Assembly: GCF_031755915.1 (NCBI RefSeq) | Contig: NC_083379.1 | Location: 41,796,001 to 41,860,000 of the forward strand | Length of the DNA stretch: 64,000 nucleotides | Direction of reading: 5' to 3' | From: Ziziphus jujuba | Lineage: Eukaryota > Streptophyta > Magnoliopsida > Rosales > Rhamnaceae | Shown: piece after piece, positions 38,763 through 48,410 of the stretch | Numbering within the stretch: the first letter of the stretch is position 1 | How the letters are laid out: every line of letters starts with the position of its first letter | Notes under the pieces: model-generated | What the model saw: only the letters and a program-made list of their open reading frames with translations | What the model was told of the DNA's origin: nothing | Database searches by the model: none | Made by a program: the position numbers and the translations under genes

Positions 38763-38919
38763 TCTTTCCTTTAATTTTTACCACAACCGAGGGTTTTTTT
38801 TTATCTTTTATCTTTTATCTTTTTTTTTCAACGGTTGTCATTAGTAAAGATAGGTTCAGTCTATTAAGATAACATTAGTATAACATTAGTATAGACCGTC
38901 ATAACATTAAACATACGAT

Positions 38920-41900
38920 CTACATTGAAAGTTTATTAAAGTACAAATCAACAGCATATTTTTTTCTAAAAAACATAATGTCTTGCGGACCAAATGAAGG
39001 GTTCTCCTCACTACTCATGTACTCAATAAATTTCAGAGCGTAGACGCCACAATCACCCCTGCAGAATAGCATTAATGATTAGCATTAATGAAAACCAACT
39101 ACGTGTATTTTCACACGTAACCACAATAAAAAACAGCAGCAATACAAGTTGTTTGAAATGACAACACATTCATACCCATTATCTTGGCGGGGTGCATCTT
39201 TGATCATGGTCATCGTGAATGGATCTAAAGTGGGAGACACGTCCGGATTCTTCCCGTAATATCCCCCATCCCTCAATAGGTAAGGCAGCATATACGTAAG
39301 GCATTCCGCATTCTTCAACTCTCTATTCTGGACATATTTATTTCCCATATTTGGATCGTATAAATCAATATGCCGGGCCTTCAAGTCCACACATGCTGCC
39401 AACCAATGCGCGCCTCCATTGTTGACAGGGATGTACACCTGCAAATTAGAACATAACCTCATTATCCACAAAATGGGAAACTTAGTGAGAATTTTTTTCA
39501 ATATATGTATGGACTTACATAATCACATATCCGCCACGACACGCTAGGTTTGGGTGACCTCCCACGCACATAGTTACAAAGGGTTGCATCACATGAATAT
39601 GTGCTACGAGATGCGCTCCATATGGGATAACGCCCTTTGATGGATGACTGCCAAATAATGAAATATATACAATATAAAATATCATCAATATAACATTAAG
39701 CAACGCAGTAGCATCCCATCATCTTACCCAAAATAACACGTCTAATATGGCACAGGTGTTGGTGAACATCTTCTCATTATCAAACCGTCTTTTTCGTATG
39801 AAATACAAAATAGTGTCAATATGCTGCAAAACCACATTAAAGGAAATAAGTAACAAGTGCGAGGTGATAAATAAAACATCATTCCAAACATAGGACCACA
39901 ATGATTTTGCATGAACATAAAACATATAACTTACATCAGAATTCAACCATCCTTCATCGGTCAGTAGCTCAGCAAAAAATTCCTTTCCCACCGTCATATA
40001 AGATGTACACACGGTTGCTTCCTTCGGTGCCACCCTATACCACTCATCAAACGCCCTCTCCTTTGATGCATCAATAGGTCGAGTAAGATTAAATTTGACC
40101 TTCTTTTTACACGGGTCGGTGTAAGGAGAGATGACGTGATGTGACTGGTGGTAAACTCGACCGAATCGGCTTGTATCACCAACGTTATGCTTCCGATCTT
40201 CCACCTCAATCTCAGCTGATTGGTCATGATGTGGACTGTCAGCTGAAGCACCAATATCCCACCCGAAATGTAAAGGCCGATATGGCACCAAAGCCCAGGA
40301 ATCCTCCACATAGGGTCCTCCAGGTACGATAGGCTCAACCGGTGTATTACAATCATCATCCTCCTTCCTACCATTGGAACCGTCTATGGGTGCATCAAAT
40401 TCTTCAGCTTGCTCTCCAACAGACGGTGCCACAGGGGATGATGGTCTAACCGAAGATGACGGTGAATGGCTATGCATATGATGCTCGGCCTGCAAAACAC
40501 AATGATTATTTTTGCAGTTCCCAAACTCTAACAACAAATAATTGCTGAATTACAATATGTAATTTAATAATGCTGAAGCACTAAAGTAAAGTATACTAAG
40601 TTGTCTAAATGATACCTGATGCTTTTGTTGGTCAATAACAGAACTAAGCATCTTCCTTAACGCTGCCATCTCTTTATTTAATTCATCAACTTTTGCCTCC
40701 AAGCAAGCAAGCTAATCAATATCAATATCCAAAACATAAGTCAACATATATTAGTACAACATATGAAATACAAATTTGCGTGCAAGTAATAATTGCATAC
40801 CCTGAAATTAGAATCTGGAGGGCCACTAGAATGCTCCCCAGCTTTGGACGCATCTTTAGCTCTAACATCTTTAGCGCCAACTATTGGTGCTACAATTGGA
40901 GGTGACGTGTAGCGAACTTCATGTATGTCAACTGCTATTGTTCGCCAGTAATCCATAGTCTTCTCCTCATCGGTAGCATCTAACGTCCAGTGCACAACAT
41001 ACTACATGCAATGAAGAAAGGAAAAAAAAGTAAATTTGGAAACTGACTATGGTAATGTAACTTGAATGTAGTCGTACCATGTAGTCTAAACAAAATTTGC
41101 CTTACATTGCTATTGGAGGAGAACCAATTATGGACAGCAAAATGGTTCGGTTGCCTTGGAGTATGCCATCCAAGGATCCTCGGACAACGGGTTTCCAACC
41201 GGTCGGCAAATTGGTTACCAAAATCAGGGATTGCTTCAAACCCCCACACCTACAAAATACAAATTATAGGTTATTAAATATAAATTTTAAGTAAACGCTA
41301 CATGTATTAAATATATTACCGTACCTGAAACACCAATGGAAAACCTTTTAGGTCATAATACTGTGATATATTCTTTACTGCACGTCCTCGTCCTCGTAGC
41401 TGGAATGCATTGTGGAATGAGTTGATCGTCTCCTTGTAGCTCAGAATGCCCCAAGGGTAGGAATTAAATACGTCGAGATCAGCAACCAAATCAATGAATT
41501 TTTTTTTATTTGAACCTTCGGATCCATTCCGAGTACACCATGAACTAAGAAATATAGTAATGCAATTCTAACAGCATCCCAATCATCCACAAAAAGTGTA
41601 TCCTTGAATAGTCGTTCCAGTTCGGGCGGTTTCAAGTCACTCCTGTCATCTAGCAACCTCGTGCGTAGCTCATTTCCTTTGGAAATTTGCAAATCATACA
41701 TCGAAGGGTATGTATAAACTTTAACCCACTAATGAGTGCGAATTCCCACTTCGTAAACCGCACTGCAGATCTGCTGAAGTTAAACTCCAGTACTTCTGGA
41801 TTGTTGGACTCAACTTGTCTGCAAAGTAGGTGATGCACTAACTGACCAGAGAACCGGAGGTTCTTCATGTCAAGTAAGTGTCCAAAACATGTTTGTCTAT

Positions 41901-42543
41901 ACTTTTCGAGCTGCTCACTTGTGAGGACACTTGTAATTACTTTGTTCGCCCCTATTGGATTCCCGAATGAATGTGCCCTACCTTTATTTATATCGGCATC
42001 CTGCAACATCCGTTCCTTTGGAGCATCGATGGGCTGCAATATGAATTACATAAATGGAACTGACATCAACGATTTAATCATACCCTATTTTTCCACCCTA
42101 ACTTGATAATAATAATTTCCAACTAAATCTTAAGACATATGGGTTCACATTTTTGCACAAGTGGTAATTACCGATGAAACCATCGGTAATCAACCTACAA
42201 TGAACTAAAAAAAAAGCCCGATGGCCTATCGGCAATTACCGATGGCCATCGGGTGAAGTTTTTCTTCAGTTTTCACATTCATGAATAAATACTGTCACAT
42301 GTCTTATCATTTACCGCACAAAACAACCTAAATGAATATAAAACTTACCGTATCAGATGGGGGAGAGGAAAGTGGAACGTGCCCTCGAAGTTTGGTGCTT
42401 TCCATCTCAGATTTGGATTTCTTCCTAGTAGTACGTTGACGCTTAGAGTTGGGTGCTGCTGCTGTGCTACCACCGCGTCTCTTACTTTCCACCTTCTTAA
42501 CTCCCTTCTTCGGTTGACGTCGCAAGTTCCTCTTTGGTGCCAT
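38920..42543 (-). pseudogene. Transposon-borne Ulp1-like (C48) protease with DUF1985, frameshifted
   Basis: Ten probable exons on the minus strand: 42349-42543, 41325-42033, 41106-41249, about 40802-41001, about 40618-40712, 39935-40489, 39728-39823, 39519-39647, 39176-39438 and 38920-39058. The start MAPKRNLRRQPKKGVKKVES is strongly basic and NLS-like. Exon 2 is DUF1985 (RFSGQLVHHLLCRQVE, SAVRFTKWEFALISGLK). The middle has a short coiled coil (LEAKVDELNKEMAALRKML). The end is a Ulp1/SENP cysteine protease fold with His in GGAHWLAACVDL, Asp in IDLYDPNM, Gln in RQDNG and Cys in GDCGVYALKF. All catalytic residues are present. Two single-base shifts break exon 2, near 41720 and near 41518. In cells, C48 enzymes cut SUMO or similar modifiers; the role in transposons is unknown. 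Confidence 0.85.
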
Positions 42544-42848
42544 TATAAAGTACAACCTACAAATGTACATTGACAACATTAATAAACTTTTATCTACCTT
42601 TAACAACATTGTCAACTATGTATACATACATGTATAAATATCCGCAATCCTCAATTTCATACGCTCTCTTCCTAAGGATATTGTGCATGCCATAACATTT
42701 ACTGAACATTTAATGTATAGCAGTGTGCATGCCATCTAAATATTTCTTTCTTCTTCTTCTTTAATTTTTTATTTTTTTCTTTTGTGGGGATAAAGTGTTT
42801 GCGTGTTTGCTTCTAGCTAACCATGTACCTAAAATTTTATGCATCGAT

Positions 42849-42919
<71 letters not shown>

Positions 42920-43002
42920 ATACCTTTAGAAAGTACTAACTCTGGAATTCTCAACTTCAATTCTAATTAATCATAAAGTATTTTTCTCTTTTCTCCTGGT
43001 CA
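42544..43002. other. Transposon interior, (CT)n and (AT)n runs
   Basis: Upstream of the Ulp1-like gene. It holds TTCTTCTTC, (CT)n at about 42849-42882 and (AT)n at about 42884-42917. No coding frame supported. Confidence 0.6.
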
Positions 43003-43309
43003 AGGGCCACCACCAGGAAATCCAAATCCGGGTTGGGGCGCACCAACAGGGAACCAAGGGAAATGGGGAAGCGAACGGAATCATAATGCAGATAGATACT
43101 CAAATCAGAGGGATAGAGGATCTCACGGTGGGGATTCTGGTTATGGTGGGGGTAATAAACCTTGGAACAGGCAGTCATCTTTTGGTAATGGAGGGGGAGG
43201 GGGAGGGGGAGGTTCTTCAAGGCCTCCGTTTAAGGGACAGAGAGTTTGCAAGTATCATGAGAGTGGTCATTGCAAGAAGGGTGATTCTTGTGATTATATG
43301 CACACTTGA
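43003..43309 (+). pseudogene. Captured 3' fragment of a CCCH zinc-finger gene
   Basis: Plus-strand frame beginning GPPPGNPNPGWGAPTGNQGK just after a pyrimidine-rich CTCCTGGTCAAG that resembles an acceptor. It continues through a Gly/Asn/Arg-rich stretch with a poly-Gly run and ends in VCKYHESGHCKKGDSCDYMH plus Thr and TGA at 43307-43309. The finger spacing is C-x7-C-x5-C-x3-H, a CCCH finger. C-terminal single CCCH fingers after a Gly-rich tail occur in plant proteins of the NERD/C3H19 and C3H44 type; that parent is a guess. The frame is open but has no start codon of its own. It lies inside the transposon near its right end and is unrelated to the Ulp1 gene. Confidence 0.7.
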
Positions 43310-43489
43310 GAGGTTTTAGTTTTAACATATCCATAGCAATAGCATCAGCCAGCAGAGGAAGAGCACTTTGATACTATACAGTTTATTCCCCATTGGAGAG
43401 TTTTGACATGTATAAGCATTTTTTCTTTTCTATTTTATTTGTAGAACAAAGTGCAGTCTTCTAGTAGTCGGCGACCTCACTTCTTTTTG

Positions 43490-43522
<33 letters not shown>

Positions 43523-43918
43523 ATATATATATATTATGGTAATTTAAGGGTTTCAGCATGTGTTGGAATTTGTGGAAAGGATGGGTATGTTGATGTTGCT
43601 GCTTGTAAGGGTCCTTTTGGTCTTAGTCAACAACTGTTAAAACATATTACCTTTATCTAGACAGGATGCTTTTATGCTTTTTGGATCAAATAAACGCCAT
43701 CCTAGTTTTCATACATATTTGTGACCCAAAATTCATAATATATTTCATTATTTTGTATATGAATACAAGGAAAAAAATCTAATAGGGAATTCTTGACGGT
43801 ATTACATTCCTTTATGAATTACTATTAATTTCTCTCTCTCTCTCTTTCTCTCATTCTTTCCCAAAAAATACCCAAAAAAAATAATCATAAAGTATTTCTC
43901 TCATTTTTTCTCTAATTA

Positions 43919-43964
<46 letters not shown>

Positions 43965-44044
43965 TTCTCTTATCTTCAATTCTATATATATATCTATACC
44001 CAAAAAAAAACATTTTTTATAAAAATTTAAAAAAAAAAAAAAAA

Positions 44045-44088
44045 ACGACGTGTCGTCTGGGTGTCGTTCATCCCAGACGACATGTCGT
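44045..44088. repeat. 17-bp stem, 10-base loop hairpin
   Basis: ACGACGTGTCGTCTGGG at 44045-44061 pairs with CCCAGACGACATGTCGT at 44072-44088, with a single G-T position. The right arm contains a perfect 12-base palindrome (ACGACATGTCGT). GC-rich against an AT-rich background. Confidence 0.8.
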
Positions 44089-44122
44089 TCAATCCATCTT
44101 CAACCCTTGTCCGGGTCGACCC

Positions 44123-44420
44123 AAACCCGCCTAAACCAGCACGACCCGATTCTTGACCCGTTTATTTCTTCCACCTCCGGCCACCGATCAAGGCCAAACC
44201 GGTCCCATTTTTTTCCTCTCTTCATTTCCTACTAATGCCCAATATCAATCTATCCTAAATCTTCAAAAAATAAACCCACCTAAACCACTACCGACCCGAT
44301 TCTTCACCGGGTTATTTCTTCCACCTCCGGCCACTGATCAAGGCCAAACCGGTCCCATTTTTTTCCTCTCTTCATTTCCTACTAATGCCCAATATAAATC
44401 TATCCTAAATCTTCAAAAAA
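44123..44420 (+). repeat. 149-bp tandem duplication in transposon right arm
   Basis: Two copies starting at 44123 and 44272 share CCACCTCCGGCCAC, AAGGCCAAACCGGTCCCATT and CTAATGCCCAATAT with only a few differences. The upstream flank has GGGTCGACCC, so the area is GC-richer than the rest of the arm. Confidence 0.85.
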
Positions 44421-44786
44421 TATAAACACAAAAATTATAAATAAAAACCCACTCCACGGCAACGAAAGAAATAAACATAAAGCCAAATCCACACAAAAAC
44501 AACCCACACCAGTCCCACGGCAACAAATAAAGAAAGAGATTCAACCAATTACCTTATTCCCTGTGCTGAGGTGAGATCCTAATGTTTGCCTTTTCCACGA
44601 TAGCTTTGGTTTGGTTGTTTGTATTTGTGTGTTCGTGTATAAAGCCGTTTGTTTGCTTTTTTTGTATTTTTGTATTTGTGAAAGTGTAAAGACGTTTAGA
44701 AAAGGAATAGTTTATTTTTGTTTGGTTTTAAAAATAAAAGGATATGTAAGTAATTGTTTTTTATTTGAGGGTTATAAGGGATATTA

Positions 44787-44868
44787 AGGGGTAGATAAAA
44801 AAAGAAATGAATTGAGGGGGAAAAATTCATGAAGCTCGGTCCTACAGGGGTATTGGGCCAAATTCCCC
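44787..44868 (-). repeat. Right terminal inverted repeat
   Basis: Reverse complement of the left repeat, ending CCAAATTCCCC at 44868. Similarity fades to AT-rich sequence inward of 44787. Confidence 0.9.
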
Positions 44869-44873
44869 GCGGA
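44869..44873. repeat. Candidate target-site duplication GCGGA, right copy
   Basis: Matches the five bases just before the left end of the transposon. Confidence 0.6.
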
Positions 44874-45439
44874 ATTATCATCGAATTACCTAATAAATCT
44901 GAATGAGCCAATTGTTTCATTTCAAAGTCAAACGAATCTCTACGGCCCAACCTCAATGGAAATTTCTAGTCATAAAACTAATCTAGTTGCGTTTTCATAG
45001 TTGAAGGATTTAATAATTTACCCAAAAAAAAAAAAAAAAAAAAAAGAAGAAGTTGAAGGATTTTAATATTTCATAAATTTTATATGTTAATAGGTCAATT
45101 TCATATAACGTCATCCTTAACTTAATTTAATTTAATTCTTTTTCTAAATTTTTGTTCAGCAGCATTAATTATCCAATCAATTTGTTTACTTGCATTATAT
45201 AGCCATATTCTATATAGAATACAAATTGGAAAATCATATATATATATATATATATATATCACTATTATGTTATAATTCTCTTTTTGTTAGAAAGAAAATG
45301 TATCAAATAAATTTGAAGCCGGACTGTAACAGAAATACTAGATAAACCTTTTTTGTTTCCTAAAAAACTAGTCAAATTCTTAAATTTTGGAAAAAAAGAA
45401 GCTAGTAGACATGTCTACTTTAACTGTTGTTCTGACTAT
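44874..45439. other. Flank right of the transposon, no gene
   Basis: AT-rich, with poly-A at about 45025-45045 and (AT)n at about 45236-45259. Nothing coding seen. Confidence 0.6.
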
Positions 45440-45735
45440 CAATGGCTATGGTATCCAACTTCGAAAGGGAACAAAAGGAGACAGGCTGCCCTTTCCACCA
45501 TAATCCAATAACACACTCTTCATCTTTCTCCTACACTCTCATCACCCATTTACTGTCCTATTTACTCAGAAAAACTCAACAGCCCCATCAATTGCATCCT
45601 TACCAAACACCTTCTCCACAAACCCCGCTTCTCTTATTTCTCTGGCACCAATTCTCTTTCCCTTCACTCATCTCTCGCCAGCTTTTCAATGCCTTTACGG
45701 CCTCCTCTTCCATCCACTTCCTCATGAGTATTCGG
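45440..45735 (-). pseudogene. Degenerate copy of the NSP1 3' end
   Basis: On the minus strand the sequence reads GLWWKGQPVSFCSL followed by a diverged tail. The intact NSP1 at 46746 reads the same GLWWKGQPVSFCSLWKLGIK at its C-terminus. Similarity continues upstream for roughly 95 codons with small insertions, deletions and stops. It is in the same orientation as NSP1 and about 1 kb from that gene's end, so it is a local partial duplicate. It cannot make a protein. Confidence 0.8.
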
Positions 45736-46745
45736 TTCCATCCAATCAATTCTGATGGATTATTCTTTGGTATGTTATGAATGCTAATCTGCTGAGTCTC
45801 TCTGTATATATTGTCTCTTATTTTGTCATATATGTATATATAAAATGTTTCCGTTTACATAGAGTGTGACAGGAGGCAAGTGGACACTTTTAGGCTTTAG
45901 TTTTGGTTTTCACCGTGAACGAGCCACGTGGCATAAAATGAACGGTACCAGCCTAACCTTGAATTTTACGAAGTGTTTACCTGACTCACTTCCTAGACTT
46001 TCTGGTTTCAAAATTACTTACTTATTGAGTGTTTGACAGGTATTTTGGGCCGCCGGCTTTCTTATAGAATCATTGCGAAAAAATATAAGACTGTTTTGTA
46101 TTTTCCTTGAAGAAACACAATTGATAATATCTAGTAGCATTATAATACTGTTTTGTATTTTCACATTGTTGACCTTCTCATTTTTGTTCTACATATGATA
46201 TAATGATTCACATGGGCCGTCCATTGAGTTTCTGCATCCTAGAATTACTATCATTGATTATGTGTGAGGCGCACAAGCATTGGCAATAATCTTACGTTTT
46301 AAATTAACTAAATCCCAATGTCACAATTTAGTATATTGCCTAATTTCTTGATATTGATTACAATAAATTCAAAATATTTTCCCCTGCATCTAACCAAATT
46401 GCGTCCCAAAAATCAACTTTAACAAGTTTTCCTGTCACCACATCATTTTCCAATATCCTACTATAATTCTCATCAGCAAACGTACCCAAAAAAAATAAAA
46501 ATAAAAAATAAAAAAAAATAAAAAAAATTCAAGAAGTAACAAAACCATGCTTATGAAATCAAAGCCATAGTAAATGTAGCGTAGCAAAAACTATCCTTTC
46601 TGTGTAACTAATGAAGGGGCTTTCAAAACAGAACCAAGCATAAAAAGCAAAAATCAAAAGAATGCAAAACCTGAACATACATGTTTTTATAGATTTTGGA
46701 ATAAGAGAAAGCAAGAAAACATATATCCCTACTATAAACCGTTTT
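45736..46745. other. Spacer between NSP1 and its 3' fragment copy
   Basis: Contains a CCACGTGG G-box at about 45930 and otherwise ordinary AT-rich sequence. The right end should carry the NSP1 3' untranslated region. No gene supported. Confidence 0.5.
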
Positions 46746-48410
46746 TTAACAGTCATCAACTTTGATACCCAACTTCCACAGTGAACAAAAAGAAACAGGT
46801 TGGCCTTTCCACCATAATCCCACATACCCATCTTTCTCTTCCGTTCTCATCTCCCAATTATTATCATACTTCCTCAACAAAGCTCTACCTCCATCAATGG
46901 CATCTTCCCCAAGAATCTCTCCCACAAACCCTGCTCCTCTCATTCTCTCACACCATTTCTCTTTCACTTCATTCATCTCACACCTGTTTGTCAGAACCTT
47001 TGCTGCTTCCCCTTCCATCAGCCTTCTCTCATCGCTCTCTCGGCCTTTGAACGCCGAGCTCGTCGAGTCCAAAAACTTCCATAAGTAATCCACTCTCCTT
47101 GAAAACCCTGTGGCAAAATCCCCACAACTGTTGCAGCTACATTCTGCATTGTTCTCGCTTAGGATCACACCCTTTGGCCCCATGTTTCTCAGTGCTTTCA
47201 AGAACTCTGTTCTTTCGTCCGGCGAACTGTGGTTGAGGTGGTGGAGCCTAAACTGTGCGCAAACTATCAAAGTCTCATCCGGCGAGGAATTGATGACTTG
47301 GGAATTCAGTACCTGCAATGGTTGGTTGTCCAGCCGGTTGATCTGTAAATTGATGTTCATGGATTTTGCAAAACCAAGAAGCCTAGGGGAGAGATTATCT
47401 CCCGGTGGACCTATTGAGAATGGGGTTTCCATTTTCTGGTCGTTGACAGTGCCGGAAATTACAGTGATGCGAACCAGTGGAGGAGGACCACCTGATCGGC
47501 GAGTCAAGGCCTCGAGCAGAGTAGGCCATTGCACACCATGAGAAACACCAACATCAAGAATGTGAAGGTTTCGCTTTTGGTCAGATTCTTCTGATAGGAT
47601 TTGGAGGATAGAAGAGTTCGCTATGTTATTTGGGAAGGCGAACCAGGGGCTAACCTCGTAGAATTTCAGTAAAGATTTCTGAAAGAAACGTGGTTCGGCA
47701 GAAGTGAAACTAACATATCCTTCTGACGCAGAGCAAGAAGAAGCAGAGGAGGAGGACAAATGGTGGGTCAACGCCCGGAGGCCGTGAGCTGCGAGCCTGT
47801 GGTTGGCATCGCCGGTGGAAGATGCGAGCTCATGAAGAACATAGATAAGGTGTTGAACCCGATTCGGATTTCCAGCTGTTATGGCGGTTGCACAAGGATT
47901 GAGCAACTGCTCTGCCCATCTTCCCTCTTTGACGTTACCGTTATTACAGGTATTCCCTGTAGCTTTTCCCGAGCCTTTCTTGTTTCCTCCTGATTTCTTA
48001 GGAGGAGGAACCACTTCTTGAGCTGCAACAACGTCTCCATCTTCTGGCTGGTTGATCCGCCGCCCTTGATTCATCTTCTGATTCTGATGGTTTCGTGATG
48101 TTTTAGGAATTGGGTAATCCGAGGCTTTTCGTTTCTTGGATGAATTTGGAGAAGGAACATGAGTAGAAATGGGGGGATTTGCAGGAGCTGTGCTAATATC
48201 GGTAGCAATGGCAGGTGGACTATTGATAGAAGCAACTCTTGCGTTGATCAGATCATGGGTTATGTCTTGACTTTCATCCCACCAATGGTAGCCGTTGATC
48301 TCCCCGGTATTGTAAGGATCATCCAAGAAAGGAAGGAATGAAACTGAATCTTCAAGCCAGTCCAAGATATGATCTGAAGCAGAATTTGGCTCAGGCTCTT
48401 CAATGGTCAT
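46746..48410 (-). CDS. NSP1: GRAS transcription factor NSP1
   Basis: Single-exon frame of 554 residues. GRAS regulator that works with NSP2 in symbiotic signalling (nodulation, mycorrhiza) and strigolactone biosynthesis gene expression, in the nucleus. The N-terminus MTIEEPEPNSASDHILDWLE with LPFLDDPYNTGEINGYHWWD is typical of NSP1 rather than other GRAS proteins. A basic SSKKRKASDYPIPKTSRN follows as a likely nuclear signal. The GRAS domain shows WAEQLLNPCATAI (LHR I), the VHIID-equivalent NLHILDVGVSHGVQWPTLLE, LHHLN further on, and the SAW ending with WWKGQPVSFCSLWKL. The VHIID motif is modified to HILDV, as in NSP1. Being intronless is normal for GRAS genes. No truncation seen. Confidence 0.95.
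   Translation of the reverse strand: MTIEEPEPNSASDHILDWLEDSVSFLPFLDDPYNTGEINGYHWWDESQDITHDLINARVASINSPPAIATDISTAPANPPISTHVPSPNSSKKRKASDYPIPKTSRNHQNQKMNQGRRINQPEDGDVVAAQEVVPPPKKSGGNKKGSGKATGNTCNNGNVKEGRWAEQLLNPCATAITAGNPNRVQHLIYVLHELASSTGDANHRLAAHGLRALTHHLSSSSASSCSASEGYVSFTSAEPRFFQKSLLKFYEVSPWFAFPNNIANSSILQILSEESDQKRNLHILDVGVSHGVQWPTLLEALTRRSGGPPPLVRITVISGTVNDQKMETPFSIGPPGDNLSPRLLGFAKSMNINLQINRLDNQPLQVLNSQVINSSPDETLIVCAQFRLHHLNHSSPDERTEFLKALRNMGPKGVILSENNAECSCNSCGDFATGFSRRVDYLWKFLDSTSSAFKGRESDERRLMEGEAAKVLTNRCEMNEVKEKWCERMRGAGFVGEILGEDAIDGGRALLRKYDNNWEMRTEEKDGYVGLWWKGQPVSFCSLWKLGIKVDDC

Larger units (their letters stand above)
43310..44786. other. Transposon right arm, microsatellites and duplications
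   Basis: Probably begins with the 3' untranslated part carried with the zinc-finger fragment. It then holds (CT)n(AT)n at about 43491-43536, (CT)n at about 43919-43956 and a poly-A at about 44027-44045, followed by the hairpin and tandem duplication listed separately. No gene supported. Confidence 0.6.
34172..44868. mobile_element. 10.7-kb TIR DNA transposon with Ulp1 gene and captured host fragments
   Basis: Bounded by 82-bp terminal inverted repeats (34172-34253 and 44787-44868, about 77 of 82 identical) that begin GGGGAATTTGGCCCAATACC, with GCGGA directly repeated just outside both ends. Contents from left to right: a PPR-like gene fragment, a 2.2-kb array of 255-bp units, a minus-strand Ulp1-like protease/DUF1985 gene, microsatellites, a CCCH zinc-finger gene fragment, a perfect hairpin and a 149-bp tandem duplication. 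Ulp1/DUF1985 genes inside transposons are known from Mutator-like elements of plants (the KAONASHI group) and some CACTA elements. No transposase domain was recognised, so the element is probably non-autonomous. The 5-bp flanking repeat is shorter than the 9-11 bp usual for Mutator elements, so the superfamily is open. Confidence 0.85.

Noticed and set aside
45442..45780. Plus-strand 112-residue frame as a gene
   Set aside because: It is the antisense of a decayed NSP1 3' end, as shown by the minus-strand match to GLWWKGQPVSFCSL.
46762..47541. Plus-strand frames of 89-143 residues over NSP1
   Set aside because: Antisense shadows of the intact GRAS gene.
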